From contig JAILWO010000002.1 in the NCBI GenBank assembly GCA_025698895.1, forward strand, positions 496,001-560,000: 64,000 bases of DNA, given 5' to 3'. Below are positions 30,074 to 38,810 of the stretch, in pieces (position 1 is the first letter of the stretch; each line of letters begins with the position of its first letter). A model generated the notes under the pieces. That model made no database searches. It was given only the letters and a program-made list of their open reading frames with translations, and was not told where the DNA came from. The stretch comes from Rhizobiaceae bacterium (GTDB lineage: Bacteria; Pseudomonadota; Alphaproteobacteria; Rhizobiales; Rhizobiaceae). Position numbers and translations under genes: made by a program.

Positions 30074-31752
30074 ACCAGCACGGCCGGGCCGCAGCGTACG
30101 CCATGGGCGCGGATGTCGGCCTCGCCGATCCCGACGCCGACCGCGTCAAGGATGGTCATCAGCACTTCGTCGACGACTGGCGCAAGCGGCCTGAGCGTCG
30201 GCTTGAGCGTCGCCTGCACAAGGCTCGACACGCCGAGATCAAGACCCAGCACCTGAATGTCGAGATCGAGATCGTCGATCAGCGAGCGGGTGAGCGATGC
30301 CACGGGCGTGGTCGTGGACACCGTCTTGATGCTTCTCGACTTGATGTCGCCAGCACTGAAGGTGACCGATCTGTCGGTCATGTTCTCGATCGCGAGGCGC
30401 GCGTCGGCGCGGACCTTGACGAGGGCGGTGTTGACCAGCGTCGCCTTCGAGAAGGACGGATCCCGGGTGAAGTCGTCAAGGCCGGTCGGATTGACCGCCG
30501 CGATCCTCAGTTCCGCCACGCCGGGGCGCGCGGCAATCTTCATTTCGGCGCTGTCGGGATGGCCCGAGGGGCACGAGACTTCCGTGAGCCGCGCCCGGGC
30601 GGAGGCGAGTTCGACATAGATCGGCAGATGGATGGGCGAGCCGATCGCGCCGCCGGGGCCGGCAATGCCGACATTGACGATCAAGCGGGTCTGCGCGGTG
30701 CGGACCTCGGACCCCGGCTCGCCCATTTCGAGCCACGGGGAGCGCACCGGCGGCTCGCCGACGGCGAGGTCGAGCCTGACATCGAGCAGGCCGGGCAGGG
30801 CGGCGCCGAGATCAAGCGCGAGCTGGCGCTCGCCGTTCCCGACGGCGGCGGCCGCGGTGAGAATTTCCAGGACACCGGCCGTGACATCGAGCCCGCCGCC
30901 GGCGGTTCCCACGGTCGCGGAGCCGGCCGAGCCGAGCTGGACCAGAAGATCCAACGGCGCCGCGATGTTGCCCGCGCCCGGCGAAGCCGCGATCGACGAC
31001 AGGATCGCGCGCACCGAGCCCGGTAGTCCGTCCATCTTCGACAGGGCGCTGGCCAGCTGCGCGACCGTGCCCCTCGTGGCAAGCAGCCGGTCATAGGTAC
31101 CGGCGGTGACGCCGGTCTCGATGGCCAGCCTGTCGAGGAAGGAGAACAGCGAGACGTCGGCCTTCACCAGGGCCTCGTAGTCCATGACCGAAAGGCTGAG
31201 TTCCGTGCCGAGAAGGGCGCCGAGCACCTTGTTGGCGATGCCGCCCTTGAGACTGGCCAGACGCGAGCCGACCGAGAACGCACCCTCCGCCGACCGGCTG
31301 GCGACCGCCGAGACCGCGATCGTCGGATCGTCCATGAAGGTCCCCGCGAAATGGAGGCGACCCTGGCGGCGGAAATCGACCCGGACCGCGTTGGCGGGTT
31401 CGGCATCGGCCACGAAACGCTGGCGCGGCGGCTTCGTCGGATCGATACGGCCCCTGGTCACCCGAACAGTGGGACCGACCAACGCCTCGGTTTCCGACGG
31501 GATCAGCGTGGCCTTCACCTTGTTGTCCGCGAAGGACGCGGTGGCCGCGCCGCTCGCGTTCGGGAGGTCGGAGACCGCCACCAGCGCGGCGATATCGGTC
31601 AGCGACTGGGCGTTGCGGCGGTCGAGATGGACGGCGCCAATGTCGACGGCGACGGCCGCCAGCCCGATCGCAACCGGCGAGAACAGAGCCAGCATGGTGG
31701 CTATGTTGCCGGTACGTGACCGGGCGAACCGCAGACCCCGCGCCTTCATCAC
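30067..31752 (-). CDS. TadG-like pilus-assembly/secreted protein
   Basis: 561 aa. The N-terminus carries RSRTGNIATMLALFSPVAIGLAAVAVDIGAVHLDRRNAQ, quoted here only by its parts RTGNIATMLALFSPVAIG and AVAVDIGAVHLDRR. This is the TadE/TadG-type class III signal and membrane helix (about residues 13-35). A long Ala/Gly-rich extracellular region follows, resembling the DUF2134/Tad_C group, with no vWA metal site that I could see. It overlaps the upstream tadE-like gene by 4 bp. No tad ATPase, secretin, prepilin peptidase or Flp pilin genes lie within the window, so this is an orphan pair or part of a dispersed locus. Confidence 0.82.
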   Translation of the reverse strand: MMKARGLRFARSRTGNIATMLALFSPVAIGLAAVAVDIGAVHLDRRNAQSLTDIAALVAVSDLPNASGAATASFADNKVKATLIPSETEALVGPTVRVTRGRIDPTKPPRQRFVADAEPANAVRVDFRRQGRLHFAGTFMDDPTIAVSAVASRSAEGAFSVGSRLASLKGGIANKVLGALLGTELSLSVMDYEALVKADVSLFSFLDRLAIETGVTAGTYDRLLATRGTVAQLASALSKMDGLPGSVRAILSSIAASPGAGNIAAPLDLLVQLGSAGSATVGTAGGGLDVTAGVLEILTAAAAVGNGERQLALDLGAALPGLLDVRLDLAVGEPPVRSPWLEMGEPGSEVRTAQTRLIVNVGIAGPGGAIGSPIHLPIYVELASARARLTEVSCPSGHPDSAEMKIAARPGVAELRIAAVNPTGLDDFTRDPSFSKATLVNTALVKVRADARLAIENMTDRSVTFSAGDIKSRSIKTVSTTTPVASLTRSLIDDLDLDIQVLGLDLGVSSLVQATLKPTLRPLAPVVDEVLMTILDAVGVGIGEADIRAHGVRCGPAVLVQ

Positions 31753-32174
31753 AGGCCTCCCGCGCGGATGGTCGAATTGCGCTCAATGAGCTTGCCGGGC
31801 AGGGGCAGCATCGAGACCATGCCCCATATCGGCAGGTGGGCTGCGTCGTATCGCGCCGATACGATCAGCCGGCCCGGCTCGACGGGATGGTCCGCGATCG
31901 CGAGATCGAGGCGGTCGGGGTCGATGAAGGCGTAGTTGCCGGTGTTGCGGCCCGCGAAGTCGGCGACGATCGCCGTCCGCTCGGCGGCGTTGGCCCCGGC
32001 AACGGCGAGACGGGCCGCGTCGGCCGCGATCTGCTGCACGGAATGGGTCGCCCCCAAGAGGATGCCATAGGCCGTCATGCCCAGCACGAGAAGCAGGAAG
32101 ACCGGGGCCAGGAAGGCGAACTCGACCGCAGTTGTTGCTGTTCGGTTAAGTCCGAATATATTGTAATGCATCAT
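31749..32174 (-). CDS. TadE-like minor pilin/pilus-assembly protein
   Basis: 141 aa from ATG 32174 (32171 is possible), which follows a G-rich ribosome-binding stretch. The in-frame sequence before it is AT-rich and has no start with a site. The N-terminal signature RTATTAVEFAFLAPVFLLLVLGM contains the invariant Glu five to six residues into the hydrophobic helix typical of TadE. The family is processed by a prepilin peptidase and inserted in the envelope. It is translationally coupled to the TadG-like gene. Confidence 0.82.
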   Translation of the reverse strand: MMHYNIFGLNRTATTAVEFAFLAPVFLLLVLGMTAYGILLGATHSVQQIAADAARLAVAGANAAERTAIVADFAGRNTGNYAFIDPDRLDLAIADHPVEPGRLIVSARYDAAHLPIWGMVSMLPLPGKLIERNSTIRAGGL

Positions 32175-32503
32175 ATCAATAACCCCCCAAGCCTTAACTT
32201 GATACATGGGGGAATTTGAAGAAGAAAATATTGCGCAAAGGTTAATTTGATATATTAAGATTTTAACTACTGGACCAGTACTTAAGTACAACACAAGCTA
32301 TGGTTGCAGAACTTCGCGAGAGACAGGTTGTGCAGGTTGTGCCGGACGGAGCGCCACCCCGGTTTGAGCTGTCGAGAGCCCGCGCCGAAACGTGTGAGGG
32401 CGGCCTGCGAATGCTGTCCTCCGACACGTCTCGCAACGGGCTTAGGAATGGACAGAGGCGCGAAGATTTGAAACAGTGGGGATGGGATTTCCGGGCACCG
32501 ATC
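32175..32503. other. AT-rich intergenic region with palindrome and a repeat arm
   Basis: 32175-32290 is strikingly AT-rich for this genome and probably holds the tadE promoter. It contains the perfect 12-bp palindrome GTACTTAAGTAC (32278-32289), immediately preceded by CTGGACCAG (32270-32278). From about 32375 to 32425 the sequence GAGAGCCCGCGCCGAAACGTGTGAGGG (given only to show its resemblance to 57989-58016) marks the left arm of a family B repeat. No gene is supported in this stretch. Confidence 0.5.
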
Positions 32504-32761
32504 ATGATCCAGCCAGCCCGACACGACGTGGTGGACGCCATCGCCGACTATTTCGCGGCTCGCACGCAAGGGCCGTGGGCCGTGTCGACCCGCCGGGCAA
32601 TGGCTCGCGTGCGCGCGCTGCGGCCCGACGCCCGAATTTCCGACGAGGAACTGACACGCATGATCGCCGACTACGCGATCACGCGCGGCTTCACCATCGC
32701 CTTCGACGGCAGCGAGGGCAGCAACGACCCGCACGTCGACGAGCCGGGAGCCCACGGGTAG
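32504..32761 (+). CDS. Small hypothetical protein, 85 aa
   Basis: Not recognised. From ATG 32504 it reads MIQPARHDVVDAIADYFAARTQ and has a helical, charged composition with RRAMARVRALRPDARISDEEL and a C-terminal TRGFTIAFDG. The longer frame upstream runs through repeat B sequence and is unlikely to be coding. It has no signal or membrane segment. Codon usage is like that of neighbouring genes, which supports it as real. It stands alone between divergently oriented neighbours. Confidence 0.55.
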   Translation: MIQPARHDVVDAIADYFAARTQGPWAVSTRRAMARVRALRPDARISDEELTRMIADYAITRGFTIAFDGSEGSNDPHVDEPGAHG

Positions 32762-32917
32762 TTCTAGCGAGGCATACGGTTCCGGCCGCCTCGGTTCCCT
32801 CACGCGCGGGCGCGCACATTGACCAGCGCGTTGTCTCGATCATCGTTACTGCCCCCATGGGCGTTGACATGCGACGAGCCGGTGGACGGCCGATTGGAGT
32901 TCACGGGCATGAATGCC

Positions 32918-33103
32918 CTATGGTCCGCCTGCCATGGAGCCGACCACCACCATCACCAGGGCGTCAATATCGATCTCACCATTGACCTCGATGCTCGCTC
33001 CCTTGCGTCGCACCTGCAGCTTCGAAGGATTTTCCGCCGCCTGGCGCTCGAGTTCATCAAACACCGCGGCGATGGCTTTTTCTTCCAATGGCCTCTCACT
33101 CAT
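32918..33103 (-). CDS. Small hypothetical protein, 61 aa
   Basis: Not recognised. It begins MSERPLEEKAIAAVFDELE and ends in a hydrophobic, glycine-containing tail (DALVMVVVGSMAGGP). The ATG at 33103 overlaps the stop of the upstream small gene in an ATGA junction, so the two are translationally coupled, which is the main reason to believe it. The middle, KLQVRRKGASIEVNGEIDID, suggests a short beta hairpin. Confidence 0.5.
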   Translation of the reverse strand: MSERPLEEKAIAAVFDELERQAAENPSKLQVRRKGASIEVNGEIDIDALVMVVVGSMAGGP

Positions 33104-33333
33104 ATCGCCGGGACCCATTTCCAGAACACGCCTTCTTTTCGATCCGGATAGTGCTTGAACTCACACTCGAACCGCTTTGCGTACGCTTCCGCGGCCGCAA
33201 GCGCTTCGGCGGAAGGCGGATTCATGCCGGTGCCCGGCGCAAACCAGTCCTCCAGCAGATCATCCGGCACATAGGCTCCGATCCTGAGCGGCAGGCTTTC
33301 CAATACCGTGTTCATCTCTTTAGGCGGGGCCAT
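33100..33333 (-). CDS. Small hypothetical protein, 77 aa
   Basis: Not recognised. ATG 33333 is preceded by GAGGAG with 4-bp spacing; the frame upstream is not convincing protein. The sequence contains LRIGAYVPDDLLEDWFAPG, an Ala-rich helix (SAEALAAAEAYAKRF) and a C-terminal GVFWKWVPAI rich in aromatic residues. It is coupled to the 61-aa gene downstream. The pair has the size and coupling of toxin-antitoxin or phage-derived small operons, but no known family is visible. Confidence 0.5.
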   Translation of the reverse strand: MAPPKEMNTVLESLPLRIGAYVPDDLLEDWFAPGTGMNPPSAEALAAAEAYAKRFECEFKHYPDRKEGVFWKWVPAI

Positions 33334-33789
33334 TGCGCTCCTCGTCGCTTTGAGGCTGCCTTGGCGACACAGCTTCCCAACTTTAATCATCGGGCAGAAG
33401 ATGAGTTCCGAAAACAAGCACGGGAAGGCAAACCAGGCGCTCATCGCTACCATCTTCGCCCTGAAGTCGCGCTTCGGGTGGTTGAGGCGACACCCTCTCC
33501 CCGCGAGCCGGCGCTCGGCAACAGGAAGCGGCAGCACGTCGCGCTGCCGAAATCGCCGATGGCGGCTCTTCCTGGGAGGACTTTCTGAAGACGGCTCCTC
33601 CTCCGCCTACGCGTGGCATCGGCCCCACCACGAGGCAGGTTGGGGGACAAGAACGGCGATCGCATGCCAACCGATTGCGCGACTGCCCCGCATGTCCGGG
33701 AACGATCATGCCGCGGGCAACAAAGGTGGTTTCAGGGGAAGTATCGGGTGGGGAGGCTCGAGTGGGATTCGGGAAAACCTACAAAAATC
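33334..33789. other. Non-coding stretch between small genes and tRNA-Pro
   Basis: About 455 bp with no supported gene. Open frames here (both strands) read as arginine/serine/glycine-rich shadow sequence. Short GC-rich inverted pieces such as CACCCTCTCCCCGCGAGC resemble the family C arms. The T-run on the minus strand (ATTTTTG, about 33784-33789) directly after the tRNA CCA may end its transcript. Confidence 0.45.
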
Positions 33790-33866
33790 TGGTCGGAGTG
33801 GCAGGATTCGAACCTGCGACCCCATCGTCCCGAACGATGTGCGCTACCAGGCTGCGCTACACTCCG
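33790..33866 (-). tRNA. tRNA-Pro (CGG anticodon)
   Basis: Read on the minus strand it folds as a complete cloverleaf. The acceptor stem CGGAGTG/CACTCCG spans the ends, the D-arm is GCGCAGCCTGGTAGCGC, and the anticodon arm CATCG-TTCGGGA-CGATG gives CGG. The T-arm is GCAGG-TTCGAAT-CCTGC. Discriminator A and an encoded CCA (33790-33792) complete it. It reads CCG proline codons, common in a genome of this GC content. A poly-T run follows it. Confidence 0.97.
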
Positions 33867-33940
33867 CGACCAGTGGCCGCCATATAGCGGCGGCGGCAGG
33901 CGACTGCAAGCATGGAAAGCCCCGCATTCACCGGACTGCG

Positions 33941-35404
33941 TCAATAGGGGCTGTCGACGTCGCCCGTCTCCACATAGACCGACTTGACCTGCGAATAGTG
34001 GCCGAGCGCGGCGAGCGCGTTCTCGCGGCCCATGCCCGACTGCTTGTAGCCGCCGAAGGGCATTTCGACGGGCGTGAGATTGTAGGCGTTGATCCAGCAG
34101 GTGCCGGCCTGGAGCTCGCCCACGACGCGGTGCCCGCGGGCCAGGTCGCGCGTGAAGACGCCGGCCGACAGGCCGAACTCGGTGGCATTGGCGCGCTCGA
34201 TGACCTCGTCCTCGGCCGAAAAGCGCAACACGCTCATGACCGGCCCGAAAATCTCCTCGCGCGCGATGCGCATCTCGTCGCGGACCTCGGTGAAGATGGT
34301 GGGCTCGACCCAGTAGCCGCCCTCGAAACCCTGCAGGCGCGGCGCGGTGCCGCCATGGCGCAACCGCGCGCCTTCGGACCTGCCGATCTCGATATAGCCG
34401 AGCACCTTTTCGTGCTGGGCCTTGCTGACCAGCGGTCCCAGATGCGTGTCGGGGTCGAGCGGATCGCCCAGCCGGATCGCCTTGGTGCGCTCGGTCAGCC
34501 GCTCGACGAAACGGTCGTGCACGCCCTCCTGGACGAAGACCCTTGTGCCGTTCGAGCAGATCTGGCCGGTGGAGTAGAAATTGCCCAGCATGGCGCCCCC
34601 GATGGCGTTTTCGAGATCGGCGTCGTCGAAGACGATGAGCGGCGACTTGCCGCCGAGTTCCATCGTCGCGTGCTTCATGTGCGATCCCGCCGTGCCCATG
34701 ACCTTGCGGCCGGTGGGAACCGAGCCGGTCAGGGATATCTTGGCCACGCCCGGGTGTGCGGCCAGCGCGCCGCCGACCGGCCCGAAGCCCTGCACGACGT
34801 TGAACAGCCCGTCCGGCAGGCCGGCCTCGGCGTAGATCTCGGCCAGCACCAGCGCCGTCAGCGGCGTGTTCTCGGACGGTTTGAAGACCATGGCGTTGCC
34901 CATGGCGAGCGCCGGCGCCGACTTCCAGCCGGCGATCTGGATCGGATAGTTCCACGCGCCGATGCCCGCGCACACGCCGAGCGGCTCGTGGCGCGTATAG
35001 GCGAAGGGGCCGCCCAGATCGATGAAATCGCCATAGAAGGAGCCGACCGCCCCGGCGAAGAATTCCAGCGCGTCGGCGGCCGAGGCGGGATCGGCGACCA
35101 GCGTTTCCTGGATGGCCTTGCCGGTGTCGAGCGTTTCCAGCCGCGCGATCTCGTCATTGCGCTGGCGAAGCAGATCGGCGGCGCGGCGCAGCACGCGGCC
35201 GCGCTCGACGGGCTTCAGCCGCGCCCATGCCGGCTGGGCGGCGCGGGCGGCCTCGACGGCGAGTTCGACAATGTTTTCCGTCGCGGCATGAAGCGTCGCG
35301 ATCGTTTCGCCCGTCGCGGGATAGATCACCTCGAGCGGGTCGCCCGTCTCGTCCTCGACATAGCGGCCGTTGATGAAGTGCGAGGCTTTGGGCTGGACGT
35401 TCAT
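33941..35404 (-). CDS. betB: Betaine-aldehyde dehydrogenase
   Basis: 487-aa NAD-dependent aldehyde dehydrogenase, the second step from choline to glycine betaine. Visible features are [18 protein letters not shown] (general-base Glu), [14 protein letters not shown] (catalytic Cys), and the N-terminal [14 protein letters not shown]. The ending [16 protein letters not shown] is typical of BetB. In most rhizobia betB and betA are adjacent. Here a plus-strand toxin-antitoxin pair sits between them, so betB needs its own promoter in the 37 bp or so before the palindrome at 35442-35461. Confidence 0.95.
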   Translation of the reverse strand: MNVQPKASHFINGRYVEDETGDPLEVIYPATGETIATLHAATENIVELAVEAARAAQPAWARLKPVERGRVLRRAADLLRQRNDEIARLETLDTGKAIQETLVADPASAADALEFFAGAVGSFYGDFIDLGGPFAYTRHEPLGVCAGIGAWNYPIQIAGWKSAPALAMGNAMVFKPSENTPLTALVLAEIYAEAGLPDGLFNVVQGFGPVGGALAAHPGVAKISLTGSVPTGRKVMGTAGSHMKHATMELGGKSPLIVFDDADLENAIGGAMLGNFYSTGQICSNGTRVFVQEGVHDRFVERLTERTKAIRLGDPLDPDTHLGPLVSKAQHEKVLGYIEIGRSEGARLRHGGTAPRLQGFEGGYWVEPTIFTEVRDEMRIAREEIFGPVMSVLRFSAEDEVIERANATEFGLSAGVFTRDLARGHRVVGELQAGTCWINAYNLTPVEMPFGGYKQSGMGRENALAALGHYSQVKSVYVETGDVDSPY

Positions 35405-35441
35405 GGCGGGCTCCGGTCACGGGTTCGTGCGTATTGCAGGG

Positions 35442-35461
35442 ATGTACCGTATACGGTACAT
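35442..35461. promoter_or_regulatory. Perfect 20-bp palindromic operator of the HigB/HigA-type module
   Basis: ATGTACCGTATACGGTACAT is a perfect 10+10 palindrome ending 8 bp before the toxin ATG (35470). Its position at the start of a toxin-first operon whose second gene encodes a Cro/C1-type DNA-binding antitoxin makes it the likely autoregulatory site. It is 37 bp from the divergent betB start and might affect that gene too. Confidence 0.75.
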
Positions 35462-35469
35462 TCGCGTCG

Positions 35470-35823
35470 ATGAAGCGGATCGTCGCCAGATTCTACCGGA
35501 CCGACGCAGGAAATGAACCGGTCAGAACCTGGCTGCTGTCGCTCGACACCGATGACCGAAGGACCGTTGGCAAGGACATCGCGACGGTGGAATTCGGCTG
35601 GCCCGTGGGCATGCCCGTATGTCGGCCGTTGCGCGAGGGGTTGTTCGAGGTGCGATCGACCATCCGGTCCGGCAAGGTCGAAGCGAGAACCTATTTCGCG
35701 ATCGAGCAGGGAACGATGCTGCTCTTGCACGGCGCCGACGGGAAGCAACGGCAGGACGACGCGATCAGCCTGGCGGCCGAGCGCCTGCGGGACTATCGGC
35801 GTCGCGGCGCGACGAAACGGTGA
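35470..35823 (+). CDS. Type II toxin, RelE/HigB superfamily (phage Gp49-like)
   Basis: 117 aa from ATG 35470. It begins KRIVARFYRTDAGNEPVRTWLLSL in family style (shown in part), with the conserved core REGLFEVRSTIRSGKVEARTYF, a strand-turn-strand typical of Gp49/HigB, and a basic C-terminus RDYRRRGATKR. Such toxins cut ribosome-bound mRNA. The toxin-first order followed by an XRE antitoxin (15 bp gap) is the HigBA layout. Confidence 0.88.
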   Translation: MKRIVARFYRTDAGNEPVRTWLLSLDTDDRRTVGKDIATVEFGWPVGMPVCRPLREGLFEVRSTIRSGKVEARTYFAIEQGTMLLLHGADGKQRQDDAISLAAERLRDYRRRGATKR

Positions 35824-35838
35824 AAGGAATATCGGGAC

Positions 35839-36147
35839 ATGAAGAAGAAAGCGAATGAAGACCATGCCGATCCTCTCGGCGGCACGCTCGAAGAACTGCT
35901 CGAGCAGACCGGCGAACGCGAGGAGGTGTACGCCGAGGCGTTGAAGCGCGTGCTTGCGTGGCAGATCGAACAAGCGCGTCGGCAACAGGACCTTTCCAAG
36001 AGCGACGTGGCCACGCGAATGGGCACGAGCCGGTCTCAACTGGAACGCATCCTCGATCCCACGAATGCCGCGGTCTCGCTGCAAGCGCTCGACAAGGCCG
36101 CGCGCGCGGTGGGCAAACGGCTCAGCATCGAGATCGTCGACGCCTGA
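35839..36147 (+). CDS. HigA-like antitoxin, XRE/Cro-C1 helix-turn-helix
   Basis: 102 aa. The second half holds a Cro/C1-type HTH: QQDLSKSDVATRMGTSRSQLERILDP, where DVATRMG-TSRSQLE forms the two helices. An acidic N-terminus (GGTLEELLEQTGEREEVYAEAL) probably contacts the toxin. It should bind the palindrome at 35442-35461 and neutralise the upstream toxin. It ends 28 bp from the convergent betA stop. Confidence 0.87.
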   Translation: MKKKANEDHADPLGGTLEELLEQTGEREEVYAEALKRVLAWQIEQARRQQDLSKSDVATRMGTSRSQLERILDPTNAAVSLQALDKAARAVGKRLSIEIVDA

Positions 36148-36175
36148 TCCGCGCCCTTGCCAGGTGGCGCGAAAT

Positions 36176-37828
36176 TCACCGGTCGCTCTCGCGCCAGCGC
36201 GGATTGATCCAGGGCTCCTGGTTCGAGGGCGGCAGCGGCTGGCGCCCCAGAATGTGGTCGGCCGCCTTCTCGCCGGTCATGATGGACGGCGCGTTGAGAT
36301 TGCCGTTGGTGATGCGCGGGAAGATGGAGGAATCGGCCACACGCAGCCCCTCGATGCCGATGACGCGGCATTCGGGATCGACCACGGCCATCGGATCGTC
36401 GGCGCGGCCCATGCGGCAGGTGCCGCAAGGATGGTAGGCGCTTTCGGCGTGTTCGCGGATGAAATCGTCCAGCGCTTCGTCGCTCGTCACGCCTTCGCCC
36501 GGAGACAGTTCGCGGCCGCGATAGGCGTCGAAGGCCGGCTGGGCGAAGATCTCGCGCGTGAGCCGGATGCAGTGGCGAAATTCGCTCCAGTCGTCGGGAT
36601 GCGACATGTAGTTGAAACGGATCACGGGCTTGTCGGCAGGATCGGGCGAGCGCAGCGTGACCGAGCCGCGCGACTTGGAGCGCATCGGACCGACATGCGC
36701 CTGGAAACCGTGGCCTTTTGCCGACGCCTTGCCGTCGTAGCGGACCGCGGCGGGGACGAAATGATACTGAATGTCGGGATAGTCGATGCCGGGCGCGGAG
36801 CGCAGGAAGGCGGCGGCCTCGAAATGGTTGGTGGCGCCGAGCCCGGACTTGAAGAACAGCCAGCGCGCGCCGATCAGCGCCTTCGAGAAGGGGTTGAGCA
36901 CCGCGTTGAGCGTGATCGGCCTCAGCGATTCCTGCTGGATGTAGAGTTCGAGATGATCCTGCAGATTGGCGCCGACGCCGGGACGGTCGGCGACCACCTC
37001 TATGCCGTGTCCGGCCAGGTGCGCGGCCGGGCCGATGCCAGACAGCATGAGCAGCTTCGGCGAATTGATCGAAGAGGCCGCCAGCACGACCTCGCGTCTT
37101 GCCTTAACGACCTGAATCTTTCCGCGAAGTTCGATCTCGACGCCGGTGGCGCGTTGATTCTCGATGACGACGCGCCGGGCCAGCCCGTTGACGAGATTCA
37201 CGTTCTGGCGTTTCAGCGCGGGCCGCAGATAGGCGTTGGCGGCGGACCAGCGGCGGCCCTTGTAGATGGTCTGCTCCATCGCGCCGAAGCCTTCCTGCTT
37301 CGAGCCGTTGTAGTCGGCGGTGGTCTCGAACCCGGCCTCGCGGCCCGCCTCGACGAAGGCCTCGTAGAGCGGATTGACGCGCCGCCCGCGCTGGACGTTG
37401 AGGGGGCCGTCGGTTCCGCGCCAGCCGGCCTCGCCTTCCGGCGCGTTCTCCATGCGCTTGAAATAGGGCAGCACGTCGGCGAAGGACCAGCCCGACGCGC
37501 CCGTCTCCGCCCAGTGGTCGAAATCGCGGGCGTGGCCGCGCACATAGACCATGCCGTTGATCGAGGACGAGCCGCCGAGCACCTTGCCGCGCGGCGTGGC
37601 CAGAACCCGTCCCCCGAGATGGGGCTCGGGTTCGCTCGAAAAGCCCCAGTCGTAGTAATCCATGTTCATCGGGATCGACAGCGCGGACGGCATCTGGATC
37701 AGCGGGCCGATGTCGCTGCCGCCATATTCGACGACGATGACGGAATGCCTGCCGTCCTCCGACAGCCGGTAGGCGAGCGCCGAGCCGGCCGAGCCCGAGC
37801 CGACGATGACGTAGTCGGCCTCAAGCAT
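36176..37828 (-). CDS. betA: Choline dehydrogenase (GMC oxidoreductase)
   Basis: 550 aa, matching BetA (about 550). It oxidises choline to betaine aldehyde with FAD at the membrane. The N-terminal dinucleotide motif is [17 protein letters not shown] and the GMC signature 1 lies in [19 protein letters not shown]. The conserved active-site histidine region near the C-terminus is HPCGTCRMG, with [19 protein letters not shown] after it. The ATG at 37828 overlaps the end of the dehydratase gene by 8 bp; ATG 37837 is an alternative. Other GMC alcohol dehydrogenases look alike, but the bet context supports BetA. Confidence 0.9.
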   Translation of the reverse strand: MLEADYVIVGSGSAGSALAYRLSEDGRHSVIVVEYGGSDIGPLIQMPSALSIPMNMDYYDWGFSSEPEPHLGGRVLATPRGKVLGGSSSINGMVYVRGHARDFDHWAETGASGWSFADVLPYFKRMENAPEGEAGWRGTDGPLNVQRGRRVNPLYEAFVEAGREAGFETTADYNGSKQEGFGAMEQTIYKGRRWSAANAYLRPALKRQNVNLVNGLARRVVIENQRATGVEIELRGKIQVVKARREVVLAASSINSPKLLMLSGIGPAAHLAGHGIEVVADRPGVGANLQDHLELYIQQESLRPITLNAVLNPFSKALIGARWLFFKSGLGATNHFEAAAFLRSAPGIDYPDIQYHFVPAAVRYDGKASAKGHGFQAHVGPMRSKSRGSVTLRSPDPADKPVIRFNYMSHPDDWSEFRHCIRLTREIFAQPAFDAYRGRELSPGEGVTSDEALDDFIREHAESAYHPCGTCRMGRADDPMAVVDPECRVIGIEGLRVADSSIFPRITNGNLNAPSIMTGEKAADHILGRQPLPPSNQEPWINPRWRESDR

Positions 37829-38810
37829 CCGCCACATGCCTCGTGAAATCGGGCAGCGAGACATTGCCGCCCGTCGCGATCACCAGAACGGACTTGCCCG
37901 CGACCTCGACGCGACCGTCGAGAAGCGCGGCGAGCGCGGCGGCGCCGGATGGCTCCAGCACCAGTTTCAGCTTCTCGAAGGCAAGCTTCATCGCCCGTTT
38001 CACGGCGGCGTCCGACACCGCCACACCGGTGACACCCGCCGCCGTTACCGCCGCCCAGGGAGCGACGCCCGGCCTGCGCGCCATCAGCCCGTCGCAGATC
38101 GAGGGCGGACCGAGCGGCACGGTGCCGATCTCGCCGGCCGACAGCGAACGGCCCATGCCGTCGAAGCCCTCAGGCTCGACGGCGATCACCTTCGTGGCCG
38201 GAGAAAGATAGTGGAAGGCGAGCGCGACGCCCGCGATCAGACCGCCGCCGCCGACGCAGCAGAGCACAATGTCGGCGGCCGCGCCCCTGGCGGCGAGCTG
38301 GTCGAGCGCCTCCAGCCCGGCGCCGGCCTGGCCCGCGACCACCTCCGGATCGTCGAACGGGTGAAGCTGGGTCAGCCCTTCCGCGGCCGCGATCTCGCGC
38401 GCCTTTTCCAGCGCAACCTCCTCGCGGGCCCGGTCGCCATGCTCGGTCTGGACGACGGTGGCGCCATAGCCGCGCGCTGCGTCGGATTTGGTCTTCGGCG
38501 CGTCGATCGGCATGACGATGGTGACGGGAATGCCGAGCGCCTGGCCGGCCGCGGCAAGACCCTGCGCGAAATTGCCCGACGAGTAGGAGACGACGCCCCT
38601 GGCGGCCTCATCCGGCGACAGGCATTTCAGCCGCCAATAGGCGCCGCGTATCTTGAAGGAGCCCGCCCATTGCAGGGATTCGGGCTTGACGAAGACGCGC
38701 GCCGCGCCCGTTTGCCCGGCAAGCGCCCTGGCTTCGAGGAGCGGCGTGACGTCGGTCGCCTTCGAGGTCTCGGCATAGGCGCGGCGCAGATGATCGAGCG
38801 AAGGGATCAT
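37821..38810 (-). CDS. Threonine/serine dehydratase-like PLP enzyme
   Basis: 329-aa fold-type II PLP enzyme. The Schiff-base lysine is in SFKIRGA (Lys53), and the phosphate-binding glycine loop is [11 protein letters not shown]. There is no C-terminal ACT-like regulatory domain, so it is of the short, catabolic/biodegradative or serine-racemase-like type rather than IlvA. It lies inside the betaine locus, overlapping both the GST gene (4 bp) and betA (8 bp). It is co-translated with them, although it has no known step in choline metabolism. A link through serine/glycine made from betaine demethylation is possible but unproved. Confidence 0.87.
   Translation of the reverse strand: MIPSLDHLRRAYAETSKATDVTPLLEARALAGQTGAARVFVKPESLQWAGSFKIRGAYWRLKCLSPDEAARGVVSYSSGNFAQGLAAAGQALGIPVTIVMPIDAPKTKSDAARGYGATVVQTEHGDRAREEVALEKAREIAAAEGLTQLHPFDDPEVVAGQAGAGLEALDQLAARGAAADIVLCCVGGGGLIAGVALAFHYLSPATKVIAVEPEGFDGMGRSLSAGEIGTVPLGPPSICDGLMARRPGVAPWAAVTAAGVTGVAVSDAAVKRAMKLAFEKLKLVLEPSGAAALAALLDGRVEVAGKSVLVIATGGNVSLPDFTRHVADA

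Noticed and set aside
33308-35473. 721-codon plus-strand frame across tRNA-Pro and betB
   Set aside because: It runs through a tRNA gene and antisense to betB. No start with a ribosome-binding site and no domain are seen.
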